Of a stretch of DNA of 64,000 nucleotides, positions 16,261 to 24,907 are shown one piece after another. The stretch comes from an uncultured SAR86 cluster bacterium (GTDB lineage: Bacteria > Pseudomonadota > Gammaproteobacteria > Magnimaribacterales > D2472). Positions within the stretch are counted from its first letter, which is position 1. The number at the start of each line of letters is the position of its first letter. Made by a program: the position numbers and the translations under genes. The notes below the pieces were generated by a model. The model was given only the letters and a program-made list of their open reading frames with translations. It was not told where the DNA came from and ran no database searches. The stretch spans positions 56,111 through 120,110 of the forward strand of contig CABYPB010000001.1 of NCBI GenBank assembly GCA_902520725.1, read 5' to 3'.

Positions 16261-17235
16261 TTAAGTGGTAAAAGATAAGCCAGCGTTATTTTTTTCAAGT
16301 GCTTTTTCAGCTCTATAGCTAGATCGAACCATTGGACCTGATACAACTTCAAGAAATCCTTTTTTTAGTCCAATCTGTCTGTAATTCTCAAACTCCTCAG
16401 GTGTTACCCACCTTTCAATAGGATGATGATTTCTGGTTGGTCTCAAATATTGACCAATTGTTAATATATCTACTTTATTTTTAATTAAGTCATCCATGGT
16501 ATTTTCTATCTCAATATTGGTTTCTCCAAGACCTAAAATAATACTTGTTTTGGTAAGCACCTTTGGGTTGATGCGTTTTGATTCAGCAAGTACATCTAAT
16601 GTCTGCTGATATCCTGCTCGAATATCTCTAACTTGATGCGTTAGCCTTTCAACAGTTTCGATGTTTTGAGCAAAAACCTCTAATCCACAATTTACTATAG
16701 TATCTATTGATGAAGATAGCCCTTTGAAATCTGGGGTTAGAGCTTCGACTGAAGTATTTGGATTTAATTCTTTTATAAGTTTTACTGTATCAGCAAAATG
16801 TTGTGCTCCTCCGTCAGGAAGGTCATCTCTGTTTACAGATGTTAAAACAACGTATTTGAGTTTCATTATCTTGACAGCCTTAGCAGTATTCATTGGCTCA
16901 TCCTTATCGAGCCATCCGTTAGGATTGCCAGTATCGACTGAGCAAAACTTGCAAGCTCTTGTGCACACCGACCCCATCAACATAAACGTTGCTGTTCCAG
17001 CAGACCAACACTCACTTATATTTGGGCAGTGAGCTTCCTCACAAACTGTATAAAGTTGTTTACTTTGGACTTGTTCTTTTACTTTGTGAAAATTTGGATT
17101 GAATTCTGCTTTTACTTTGAGCCAGCTAGGTTTCTTAGGTGTTGGAATATCAGCATACTTATTAAATTTTTGACCATTTTTAATAGCTTTGATGCCATCT
17201 CTATTGGTTATCTTGGTTGTAGTAATTATTTCCAT
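16261..17235 (-). CDS. lipA: Lipoyl synthase
   Basis: Radical-SAM enzyme of 324 residues that inserts two sulfurs into protein-bound octanoate. The auxiliary cluster cysteines Cys65, Cys70 and Cys76 ([12 protein letters not shown]) and the radical-SAM cysteines Cys91, Cys95 and Cys98 (CTRACKFC) are all present, as is the C-terminal RSSYRAEK serine motif that ligates the auxiliary cluster. It follows lipB by 2 bases, and is the last gene of the uvrD-dctP-lipB-lipA run. Confidence 0.97.
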   Translation of the reverse strand: MEIITTTKITNRDGIKAIKNGQKFNKYADIPTPKKPSWLKVKAEFNPNFHKVKEQVQSKQLYTVCEEAHCPNISECWSAGTATFMLMGSVCTRACKFCSVDTGNPNGWLDKDEPMNTAKAVKIMKLKYVVLTSVNRDDLPDGGAQHFADTVKLIKELNPNTSVEALTPDFKGLSSSIDTIVNCGLEVFAQNIETVERLTHQVRDIRAGYQQTLDVLAESKRINPKVLTKTSIILGLGETNIEIENTMDDLIKNKVDILTIGQYLRPTRNHHPIERWVTPEEFENYRQIGLKKGFLEVVSGPMVRSSYRAEKALEKNNAGLSFTT

Positions 17236-17237
17236 GA

Positions 17238-17840
17238 TTAAAAAATATTTCTTAGTAAATCTATTACTAATTTCTCTAATTGTAATTTAGATATATCTTT
17301 ATTTAAATCTTTTATCTGTATAACCTCAAGACCTTCATAGCCACATGGATTGATTTGTTTGAATGGTGATAAGTCCATATCAAAATTAAGACTAATGCCA
17401 TGGTAAGTTTTCCCTTTTGAAATTCTTAAACCGATAGAGGCAATTTTCTTTTTATCTACATATACCCCAGGCGCACCCTCAACAAAATTACAATCAATTG
17501 AAACTTGTTTAAGTAAATCTTTAATAAAATTTTGTATGGTTAAGACTAATTTCTTTGGGCTAAAGTCTAATTTTTTTATATCGAGTAAGAAATAGATAAC
17601 TAGTTGGCCAGGCCCATGATAGGTTACCTCTCCTCCTCTATCTGATTGAACAACTGGAATTTCTTTTGCATTTAAGATGTGACTTCTATCTGCTGCTGTT
17701 CCAAGGGTGAATATAGGCGGGTGTTCAAGCAACCAAATCTCATTGGTGAAATTCTCACTTTGTATATGAGATTTCATTAAATCTAATGTTTCATGGTAAT
17801 TAACAACACCAAGAGATTTAAAAGTTAAGTCTTCAAGCAC
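17238..17840 (-). CDS. lipB: Octanoyl-[ACP]:protein octanoyltransferase
   Basis: Transfers octanoate from acyl-carrier protein to lipoyl domains. The motif [15 protein letters not shown], the catalytic lysine in [10 protein letters not shown] and the catalytic cysteine in INPCGYEG are visible. Length (200 aa) is normal. Its start shares one base with the dctP stop, and lipA follows directly, so octanoylation and sulfur insertion are co-expressed. Confidence 0.96.
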   Translation of the reverse strand: MLEDLTFKSLGVVNYHETLDLMKSHIQSENFTNEIWLLEHPPIFTLGTAADRSHILNAKEIPVVQSDRGGEVTYHGPGQLVIYFLLDIKKLDFSPKKLVLTIQNFIKDLLKQVSIDCNFVEGAPGVYVDKKKIASIGLRISKGKTYHGISLNFDMDLSPFKQINPCGYEGLEVIQIKDLNKDISKLQLEKLVIDLLRNIF

Positions 17841-18925
17841 TATTTATTTCTTGATTCAACAAAGGCATCTTCAGAAATTTGATGATAAGCAGATACATTA
17901 TTCTTAAATTTTAGATATGAATCATATACCTTTGCAATAGACTCATCTTCTTTGGCTAAGTCTTCAAGAATTTTATTGGAAATCTCTCTAAATTCTTCTA
18001 TTACATCATCTGGTAACTTTCTTAGCTCAACGCCATGAACATCAACTAATTCGGTAAGTGCTTGATTATTTTTTGCTAAATATTCATCTAGCATATCTTG
18101 ATTAACCGCTTTGGAAGCAGTCTCAATAATAACTTGTAAATGTTTTGGCAAAGAGTTCCAGGCATCCATATTGATTAATAATTCAAGCATAGGGCCAGGT
18201 TCGTGCCACCCTGGATAGTAATAATATTTGGCTGCTTGATGAAAGCCAAAGGTAAGATCATTGTATGGACCAACCCATTCTGTTGCATCTATTACTCCTG
18301 TTTGAAGAGCCGTGAAGAGCTCTCCACCTGGTAGAGTCACTGGAATACCGCCAGCTTCTTTCAATACCTCACCACCAATACCAGGAATACGCATTTTGAG
18401 ACCTTTGATGTCATCAAGAGAATTAATTTCTTTGTTAAACCAGCCAAACATTTGGGTGCCTGTATTTCCAGCTGGAATAGGATAGATATTAAAGGGTTCA
18501 TAGATCTCTCTCCATAATTCTAGTCCTCCGCCCCTATTAACCCAGGCGTTAATTTCATCTGCTGTAAGACCAAAAGGAACACTGGTGAAAAATTGTGCAG
18601 CAGGTACCTTTCCTTTCCAAAAGTATCCTCCGCTATGGCCCATTTGATGAGAGCCACTAGAAACAGCGTCAAATACTCCAAATGCTGGAACCTGTTCTTC
18701 AGCACCATAAACAGTTATTGTCATTTGACCATCGCTCATTTCTTCGACAAGATCTGCAATGCGCTCTGGTGCCATTCCAAGTCCTGGATAATTCTTTGGC
18801 CACGAAGTAACCAGTCGCCAATTGTATGTTTTTTCTTTATCTACAGATGTTATCTCAACATTTGTAGCTTCACTGGAGCAGCCAGCTATAAGAATTATTA
18901 AAGATAAGGAAATAATTTTATTCAT
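17840..18925 (-). CDS. dctP: TRAP transporter substrate-binding lipoprotein (DctP/TakP-like)
   Basis: Extracytoplasmic solute receptor of 361 residues. A lipobox (LIAGC, Cys16) predicts a lipid anchor, which is less common than free periplasmic DctP. The mature part starts YNWRLVTSWPKNYPGLG and contains GLKMRIPGIGGEVLKEAGG, LPGGELFTALQTGVIDATEW and YYYYPGWHEPGPMLELLIN, which resemble the TakP subgroup known for 2-oxo-acid binding. Ligand is therefore inferred as a 2-oxo or hydroxy acid. It sits between uvrD and lipB, while the membrane subunits are encoded about 5 kb away. Confidence 0.88.
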   Translation of the reverse strand: MNKIISLSLIILIAGCSSEATNVEITSVDKEKTYNWRLVTSWPKNYPGLGMAPERIADLVEEMSDGQMTITVYGAEEQVPAFGVFDAVSSGSHQMGHSGGYFWKGKVPAAQFFTSVPFGLTADEINAWVNRGGGLELWREIYEPFNIYPIPAGNTGTQMFGWFNKEINSLDDIKGLKMRIPGIGGEVLKEAGGIPVTLPGGELFTALQTGVIDATEWVGPYNDLTFGFHQAAKYYYYPGWHEPGPMLELLINMDAWNSLPKHLQVIIETASKAVNQDMLDEYLAKNNQALTELVDVHGVELRKLPDDVIEEFREISNKILEDLAKEDESIAKVYDSYLKFKNNVSAYHQISEDAFVESRNK

Positions 18926-21099
18926 TATAATTTTTCAAGATTTGCATATGCCATTACTAACCATTTTGTCCCAAAATCATCAAAATTTACTTGGACTCTT
19001 GCGGTATCTCCAGAGCCTTCATAATTTAAAACAATACCTTCACCAAATTTCTTATGTAGAACTTTCTGGCCTAATGAAATACCTATTTCCTCCTCAAATT
19101 CCATTTTTGTTTCATTAAAGTCTTTTCTATTATAAGGAATATTAGTTTGTGCTCTAGGCCTTATTTCATCAATAAGATCTTTTGGAATTTCACGCAAAAA
19201 TCTTGAAGGTGGATTGAAGGTATCTGTACCATGCAATCTTCTTGATTCAGCATGAGTTATATAAAGTTTTTCCATTGCTCTTGTTATTGCGACATAACAT
19301 AACCTTCTTTCTTCCTCCAATTGAGAGGCGCTTTCCATGGATCTTCCATGAGGAAATAAACTTTCTTCAAGCCCGGTAAGAAGTACTAATTTAAATTCTA
19401 AACCCTTTGCAGAGTGCATTGTCATTAATTGAGCAGCATCATCGTGTTCTGAGGCCTGCCTATCTCCAGAGTCTAAAGAAATAATATCTAGATAACTTTC
19501 TGCTATTTCTAAATTAGATTTATCTTCACTGATGCTTTGTTCAAAGTTCTTAGTAGCAGTAATTAATTCCTCTAAATTTTCTGTTCTTGTTTTACCCTTC
19601 TCGCCAGGCTCTTTAGCATGATAGGCATACAAACCTGTTTCTTTGATAATTAATTCCATTAGTTCTGATAATAAATTCTCTTCAATAAAAGATTTACATC
19701 CAGCAATAAATTCTAAATAGTCTTTTAATCCTGCGCCGCCTCTTCCTCCGATGGATCCTTCATCTACTAATTTAGCTGATGCTTTTATGTAAGATAAATT
19801 AAATTGTTTGGCAGTATTTCTGATCTTTGCAAGGGTCTTTTCTCCTACGCCTCTTGTAGGATTAGAAATAGATCTCTCAAATGATGGATTGTCATTGTTA
19901 TTAAAAACAACTTTTAAATAAGCTATTGCATTTTTTATTTCTAATCTTTCATAAAACCTAAGCCCTCCATAAATTCTATAGGGGATGCTCACTCTTAATA
20001 GGGCTTCTTCTATTGCTCTGGATTGAGCATTTGATCTATATAAAACCGCTGTCTCTTCATATACTCCGCCTTTATGCATCCAGTCTTTTAGAATATCTGC
20101 AATAAATCTAGCCTCGTCTTGTTCGTTGTAAGCCTGATAAAGAATTATTTGTTCTCCCTCTACCTTATCTGTCCATAGGTTTTTACCTAATCTATCTTGA
20201 TTGTTGCCGATAAGGGCATTTGCAGCATTGAGAATTATGTTAGTTGACCTATAGTTTTGTTCTAGTCTTATCACTTCGGTGTCTTTAAAATCCTCAGTAA
20301 AAGCATTTACATGCTCTACTTTGGCACCACGCCAACCATAAATTGATTGATCATCATCACCTACTGCAGTTATATTGGCTTTGTCAGAGGCAATTTCCTG
20401 TAGCCACTTATATTGAATCGTATTTGTATCTTGAAACTCATCTATTAAGACAGATTTGAATCTAGTTTGAAAAAAAGTTTTTACAGATTTTGAATTTAAT
20501 AAACATTCGTAAGATTTTAATAGTAGCTCGCCGAAGTCTACTAAATGGTCTCTTTGACAAATCTCCTCATACTCTTTGTATACCTTTTTAACTGTTTCTG
20601 TATAAAAATCTCCTTTATCGTCCACACCATTACTTCGAAGTCCATCATCTTTCCAAGAATTTATTTGCCACTGACTTTGTCGTGCTGGCCAAGTAGCTTC
20701 ATCTAAACTAAATTCTTTAGAGATTCTCTTCACAATTCTTAACTGATCATCTGAATCTATAATAGTAAATCCACTGGATAAGCCTGCTTCTTTATGAAAT
20801 CTTTTTAAGAGTTTATGAGATAAGCCATGGAAAGTTCCAACCCAAGAATCCACCATTGGGGACTGCAGTAAAGTCTCTATTCTTGATCGCATCTCATTAG
20901 CAGCCTTGTTAGTAAAAGTAACTGCCATGATTGAAGAGGGATTAACTCCAAGAGCCTCAACCTCCCATGCAATTTTATGAACCAAGACCCTAGTTTTTCC
21001 AGAGCCTGCGCCTGCTAAAACAAGTAAGTGCTGTTTTTCAGAAGTAACAGCACTTCTTTGATCGTCGTTTAAATTTTCTAAAATATGAGATACATCCAT
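18925..21099 (-). CDS. uvrD: DNA helicase II (UvrD/PcrA family)
   Basis: Superfamily 1A 3'-5' helicase of 724 residues for nucleotide-excision and mismatch repair. Motif I is LAGAGSGKTRV (about residues 28-38), motif Ia AVTFTNKAANEM, motif II IDEFQDTN, motif III GDDDQSIYGWRGA, motif IV EQNYRSTN, motif V TMHSAKGLEF and motif VI YVAITRAMEKL. A C-terminal Tudor-like domain (LGQKVLHKKFGEGIVL...) is also present. Divergent from the hexR-like gene across 42 bases. Confidence 0.95.
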   Translation of the reverse strand: MDVSHILENLNDDQRSAVTSEKQHLLVLAGAGSGKTRVLVHKIAWEVEALGVNPSSIMAVTFTNKAANEMRSRIETLLQSPMVDSWVGTFHGLSHKLLKRFHKEAGLSSGFTIIDSDDQLRIVKRISKEFSLDEATWPARQSQWQINSWKDDGLRSNGVDDKGDFYTETVKKVYKEYEEICQRDHLVDFGELLLKSYECLLNSKSVKTFFQTRFKSVLIDEFQDTNTIQYKWLQEIASDKANITAVGDDDQSIYGWRGAKVEHVNAFTEDFKDTEVIRLEQNYRSTNIILNAANALIGNNQDRLGKNLWTDKVEGEQIILYQAYNEQDEARFIADILKDWMHKGGVYEETAVLYRSNAQSRAIEEALLRVSIPYRIYGGLRFYERLEIKNAIAYLKVVFNNNDNPSFERSISNPTRGVGEKTLAKIRNTAKQFNLSYIKASAKLVDEGSIGGRGGAGLKDYLEFIAGCKSFIEENLLSELMELIIKETGLYAYHAKEPGEKGKTRTENLEELITATKNFEQSISEDKSNLEIAESYLDIISLDSGDRQASEHDDAAQLMTMHSAKGLEFKLVLLTGLEESLFPHGRSMESASQLEEERRLCYVAITRAMEKLYITHAESRRLHGTDTFNPPSRFLREIPKDLIDEIRPRAQTNIPYNRKDFNETKMEFEEEIGISLGQKVLHKKFGEGIVLNYEGSGDTARVQVNFDDFGTKWLVMAYANLEKL

Positions 21100-21141
21100 T
21101 TAGGGATTCATTTTTTTCGTTAAGTTAGATATTCTAACCTT

Positions 21142-21987
21142 ATGTCGACAAAATTATTGAGACAAATTAAAAATTCACTTCCTGATTTAAGAAAGTCTGA
21201 AAAGGTTGTTGGTGAGTTCATCCTAAAAGACCCTAAATCAATCATAACTATGAAGACGGCTGAAGCTTCAGGAGCTATGGGGATAAGCGAGCCAACTCTC
21301 ATAAGATTTTGTAAGGCTATAGGTTTTACAGGATTTCAGGATCTAAAAATTAATCTATCTCAACAGTTAGCAGCCGATGATTACTTTGTAATGTATGAAA
21401 TAAAGGAAGATGATTCTATTCATGAATTATGTGAGAAAGTTTTTGATACTACAATTAGCGAAATTCTAAATGTTAGATCTCAAATTGATCAAGGTATTTT
21501 AGAGAGCGCGATTGAAACTTTGGTTAATGCAGAAAGAGTAGAGTTTTATGCTTTTGGTGGCTCAGCTCCTGTTGCCATGGATGGGCAACACAAATTCTTT
21601 AGATTAAAAATTCCTTCATCGTATATTTCAGATCCTCATCTTCAATTTATGTCAGCAAATTCACTAGAAAAAAATGATGTTGTGGTAGCAATTTCTCAAT
21701 CAGGAACTACTGCTGCTTTAATAGACAGTGTAAAAATTGTCAGAAAAAATGGAGTTAAGGTTATTGGAATAATGCCAGGAAATACCCCATTGGCAAATGT
21801 TTGTGACTTTCCATTAACTATTGATGTGGGCATAAATAATCGTATATCAAAACCTGTTACATCCAGGATAGCTTACACAGCTATTATTGACGTTTTAACA
21901 ATGGGGGTTGCTCAATTAAAACCAGAAGCACAAGAGCATTTATACAATATCGCTGATAGTCAAAGGTCTCTTAAAGTAGATAATTAA
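21142..21987 (+). CDS. hexR: RpiR-family transcriptional regulator, HexR-like
   Basis: 281 residues: an N-terminal RpiR helix-turn-helix domain (about residues 1-75; RKSEKVVGEFILKDP, then GISEPTLIRFCKAIGFTGFQDLK) and a C-terminal SIS sugar-phosphate domain (about 125-255; EFYAFGGSAPVAMDGQHKFFR, AISQSGTTAALID). HexR of gammaproteobacteria controls central carbon metabolism in response to KDPG; the helix-turn-helix and SIS sequence resemble it. No carbohydrate genes are adjacent, so targets lie elsewhere. The 3' end overlaps the convergent oxygenase gene by 4 bases. Confidence 0.85.
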   Translation: MSTKLLRQIKNSLPDLRKSEKVVGEFILKDPKSIITMKTAEASGAMGISEPTLIRFCKAIGFTGFQDLKINLSQQLAADDYFVMYEIKEDDSIHELCEKVFDTTISEILNVRSQIDQGILESAIETLVNAERVEFYAFGGSAPVAMDGQHKFFRLKIPSSYISDPHLQFMSANSLEKNDVVVAISQSGTTAALIDSVKIVRKNGVKVIGIMPGNTPLANVCDFPLTIDVGINNRISKPVTSRIAYTAIIDVLTMGVAQLKPEAQEHLYNIADSQRSLKVDN

Positions 21988-22601
21988 TAAATTGCTGATT
22001 CTCTAAACCAGAGATTAACTGCCCATTTTTCACCCGCAACAACTGGGGAACCGGCATGCAATGCATCTGGATTAATTTCAGTAGTGCCTTCTATGCAATT
22101 ATGAAAAACAACAACATCACCTTTTTTTGGTTTGACTGAAACACCCACTTCAGGAAACTCAGTTGCTCCTCCCTCTTCTACATCATTTAAATATGCCAAA
22201 GCTGTGACCATTCGCTGCCCTCCAGGAAACCAATTATTTTGACCTTCTTCGGTTGTTTTATCAAATGCATCAAAATGAGGCTTATATTCATTACCAGGAC
22301 CATAATACACTAGCTGAAATTGCTCAGCATTATTTATAGGCATTTGAACTAAAACTGAAAATCTTTTACTAACCTCGTGAACAATATCATTTGCACTATG
22401 CTCTAACCAACAATAATCATTAGTTCTACTGGCATGAACCTCGTGTTCTGAATCTGTGATGACAGTTGCCCTTTCCATTTTTCCTTTGCCAAGTTCTACA
22501 AATGAGTCGCATTCTAAATCAGAAAGAAAATTAGACACTACATAAACCATAGGATTAGTAGAATATAGGGTTACGTTTTCAGATATTTTTTTTGGTTTCA
22601 T
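21984..22601 (-). CDS. Prolyl 4-hydroxylase-like 2-oxoglutarate/Fe(II) oxygenase
   Basis: 205-residue protein built almost wholly of the P4Hc double-stranded beta-helix domain. The iron ligands are His109 and Asp111 (YKPHFDAFD) and His182 (ALHAGSPV), with Lys192 (GEKWAVNLWFRE) ten residues on to bind 2-oxoglutarate; WFPGGQRMVTALAYLND and GGATEFPEVGVSVKPKKGDVV are family segments. No signal peptide, so it acts in the cytoplasm. The substrate in bacteria is often unknown. Divergent, across 46 bases, from a Skp1-GlcNAc-transferase-like gene, which suggests a hydroxyproline substrate. Confidence 0.9.
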   Translation of the reverse strand: MKPKKISENVTLYSTNPMVYVVSNFLSDLECDSFVELGKGKMERATVITDSEHEVHASRTNDYCWLEHSANDIVHEVSKRFSVLVQMPINNAEQFQLVYYGPGNEYKPHFDAFDKTTEEGQNNWFPGGQRMVTALAYLNDVEEGGATEFPEVGVSVKPKKGDVVVFHNCIEGTTEINPDALHAGSPVVAGEKWAVNLWFRESAIY

Positions 22602-22647
22602 TTTCGATTCAAATTATACTATTTTTGTAAATTAAATTTAAATAGTA

Positions 22648-23634
22648 ATGAAAATCTTTATTTCGATAGCTTCTTACCAAGATGCGCTTCTGGAGACGAC
22701 AATCAAAAGTGCATATGAGAAATCTGATATGCCAGAAAACCTCATTTTTGGTATTTGTGATCAATCGTCTATTCCTCTAGATATAGAATCTATTAAATTT
22801 AATAATCAAATGAAGTACGAGCATATTGATCCTTTAGAGTCTGAGGGACCATGCTGGGCAAGATCTAGGATACAAGAAAAATTTGAAGATGAAGAATATT
22901 ACCTTCAGATAGATTCTCATATGCAATTTGATCAAAGTTGGGATTCATATTTAATAAAATATATCGAAGAAATAAGATCTGTTGATTCTGAAATGCATCA
23001 ACTTCCAATTATTACTTGTTACCCTCGTTCTTTTGATGTTGTTAGTATTGAAACTAAAAAATTTGAGCTTAATAAAAGTGATTGCAATACCCACACCATT
23101 GCTTATAGAGAAGATGCCATGTTTATAAAAGAAAGTTTTTGTAGGCAAATTGGATCGATTGCAACAAAAGAAATATCTCATGGATATTTAATAGCTGCAG
23201 GATTTTTATTTTCAACAAAAGAATTTGTAAAACAAATTCCGTATGACTCTGATTTTTATTTTTATGGAGAAGAAATATCCATAATGCTCAGGGCTTTTAC
23301 AAGAGGTTTTGGAATATTTCATTTACCAGCAATTCCAATTTTTCATTTGTATACTGAAACTACAGATATCAAAAGGAAGTTGCATTGGGATGAAGATGAA
23401 GATAGCAAGAGAGAGACAAAGTGGCATCAAAGGGAAGAAATTAGCATTAAAAAGTTAAGTGATATTATTAATAACAAAATAGAAGGAATATTTGGATTAG
23501 GAAACAAAAGAACTATGAAGGATTATGAATATTTATCTGGTGTTGATCTGATAAATAAAAAAGTCATTGAAAAGGATAAAGCTTTTACTGGAAATTTTGT
23601 TTCATCATTACCATGGGATAAGGAGCTTTTTTAA
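22648..23634 (+). CDS. Glycosyltransferase of the Skp1 GlcNAc-transferase type (PF11397-like)
   Basis: GT-A-fold enzyme of 328 residues. It opens IFISIASYQDALLETTIKSA, has EGPCWARSRIQEKF (about residues 66-79) and the metal/nucleotide motif QIDSHMQF with Asp89-Ser-His91. This layout is characteristic of the GlcNAc family whose founding member, Dictyostelium Gnt1, adds GlcNAc to a hydroxyproline of Skp1. A later YFYGEEISIMLRAFTRGF segment contains the likely catalytic acid. The family call is good; sugar and acceptor in this organism are not shown. Its neighbour is a prolyl hydroxylase-like gene in the opposite direction. Confidence 0.82.
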   Translation: MKIFISIASYQDALLETTIKSAYEKSDMPENLIFGICDQSSIPLDIESIKFNNQMKYEHIDPLESEGPCWARSRIQEKFEDEEYYLQIDSHMQFDQSWDSYLIKYIEEIRSVDSEMHQLPIITCYPRSFDVVSIETKKFELNKSDCNTHTIAYREDAMFIKESFCRQIGSIATKEISHGYLIAAGFLFSTKEFVKQIPYDSDFYFYGEEISIMLRAFTRGFGIFHLPAIPIFHLYTETTDIKRKLHWDEDEDSKRETKWHQREEISIKKLSDIINNKIEGIFGLGNKRTMKDYEYLSGVDLINKKVIEKDKAFTGNFVSSLPWDKELF

Positions 23635-23685
23635 AATAATCTTGGCTTAAATGATAAAATTATTAAATAACATTTGGGAGAAAAT

Positions 23686-24102
23686 ATGAGCGAAGAAATA
23701 AAGAAATTCTTCAGTACCTATACTGATTTTGTAACAAAAGTAACAAGTGAGCCAAGTATTGATTTAGATGCTCTAAAGAAAAGTTTTGATGAAATTGAGC
23801 AAAATTCAGGCATTAAAACGCCTCGATTACTTACTGCAGCTCTAGGGCTAGGTAGCGAAACAGGTGAGTTTGTTGAGATTGTCAAAAAGATGTATCTCCA
23901 AGGCAAACCGCCTTCAGAAGATAATATATTTCATATGAAAAGAGAGCTTGGAGACATTATGTGGTACTGGGTAACTGCATGCGCTTCTCTTAATTTAGAC
24001 CCTTATGAAGTTATAAGTGAAAATCAAGAAAAACTTGCTGCGAGATATGGAGAAAAATTTGAAGTTCAAAGAAGTGAAACTCGTAAAGAAGGCGATCTAT
24101 AG
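23686..24102 (+). CDS. MazG-like NTP pyrophosphohydrolase
   Basis: All-alpha NTP-PPase of 138 residues. The ATG at 23686 has GGGAG five bases upstream and is preferred over an in-frame start at 23674. The metal-binding helices are GSETGEFVEIVKKMY (E-x-x-E) and RELGDIMWYWVTACASLNL (E-x-x-D), as in MazG. Proteins of this family hydrolyse canonical or damaged nucleoside triphosphates; the substrate here is unknown. It precedes two oxidoreductase genes on the same strand by a short gap. Confidence 0.85.
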   Translation: MSEEIKKFFSTYTDFVTKVTSEPSIDLDALKKSFDEIEQNSGIKTPRLLTAALGLGSETGEFVEIVKKMYLQGKPPSEDNIFHMKRELGDIMWYWVTACASLNLDPYEVISENQEKLAARYGEKFEVQRSETRKEGDL

Positions 24103-24119
24103 GCAGTTATACAAAGTTT

Positions 24120-24905
24120 ATGGACCACATAAAAGATTTAAAGATTGTTATCACAGCTGGAGCATCTGGAATAGGTTCAGAAGCAGCGATTGCTTTATCA
24201 AAAGCTGGAGCTAAGGTCATGGTGTGCGACGTAAACAAAAACACTCTAAAGTCTTTTTCAAATAATAATCCAGAAATTGGTACTTACCATGCTGATGTAT
24301 CAAATGAATCTGATGTTCATTCTTTCTTTAAAGACATAAAAAGTAAATTTAATAGTATCGACGTCTTGATTAATAATGCTGGTATCTCTGGGCCATCGGG
24401 TAAGCTTGAAGATATAGATTTTGATAAATGGGAGGAAACATTAAATGTTAATTTGAATGGTTTATTTCTAGTAACAAGGTCTGCTATTCCACTTTTAAAA
24501 GATAAAGGAGGATCAATTATTAATATTGGCTCTACATCATCTTTTTTAGGTAATCCTTTAAGATCTGCATACTCTGCGACTAAATGGGGTTTAATTGGAT
24601 TAACAAAAACATGGGCTATGGAATATGGCGAAAATAATATAAGAGTCAATGCTGTCTGTCCTTGTTCGGTCAATGGAGAGCGAATCGAGAGTGTTATTGA
24701 AAAAGAAGCAAAATATAGAAACACAACTTCTGAAAAAATTAAATCTGCATATTTAGAACAAACCTCTTTAAAAACATTTATAGATGTTGAAGAGGTTATT
24801 GGAATGTTAGTATATTTAATATCGCCTTTAGCAAAAAAAATTACAGGTCAAATGTTGGTTATAGACGGGAACACTGAGAGCCTGTCTATGAAATATATGG
24901 ATTAA
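24120..24905 (+). CDS. Short-chain dehydrogenase/reductase
   Basis: Classical SDR of 261 residues. The cofactor motif is TAGASGIGSEAA (about residues 12-23; T-A-G-A-S replaces the usual T-G-G/A), followed by NNAGISGP (about 87-94), a catalytic Ser in NIGSTSSF, and Y-x-x-x-K in YSATKWG. Substrate cannot be assigned. Two bases separate its stop from the ATG of the zinc-independent MDR gene, so the pair is co-transcribed. Confidence 0.88.
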   Translation: MDHIKDLKIVITAGASGIGSEAAIALSKAGAKVMVCDVNKNTLKSFSNNNPEIGTYHADVSNESDVHSFFKDIKSKFNSIDVLINNAGISGPSGKLEDIDFDKWEETLNVNLNGLFLVTRSAIPLLKDKGGSIINIGSTSSFLGNPLRSAYSATKWGLIGLTKTWAMEYGENNIRVNAVCPCSVNGERIESVIEKEAKYRNTTSEKIKSAYLEQTSLKTFIDVEEVIGMLVYLISPLAKKITGQMLVIDGNTESLSMKYMD

Positions 24906-24907
24906 AA

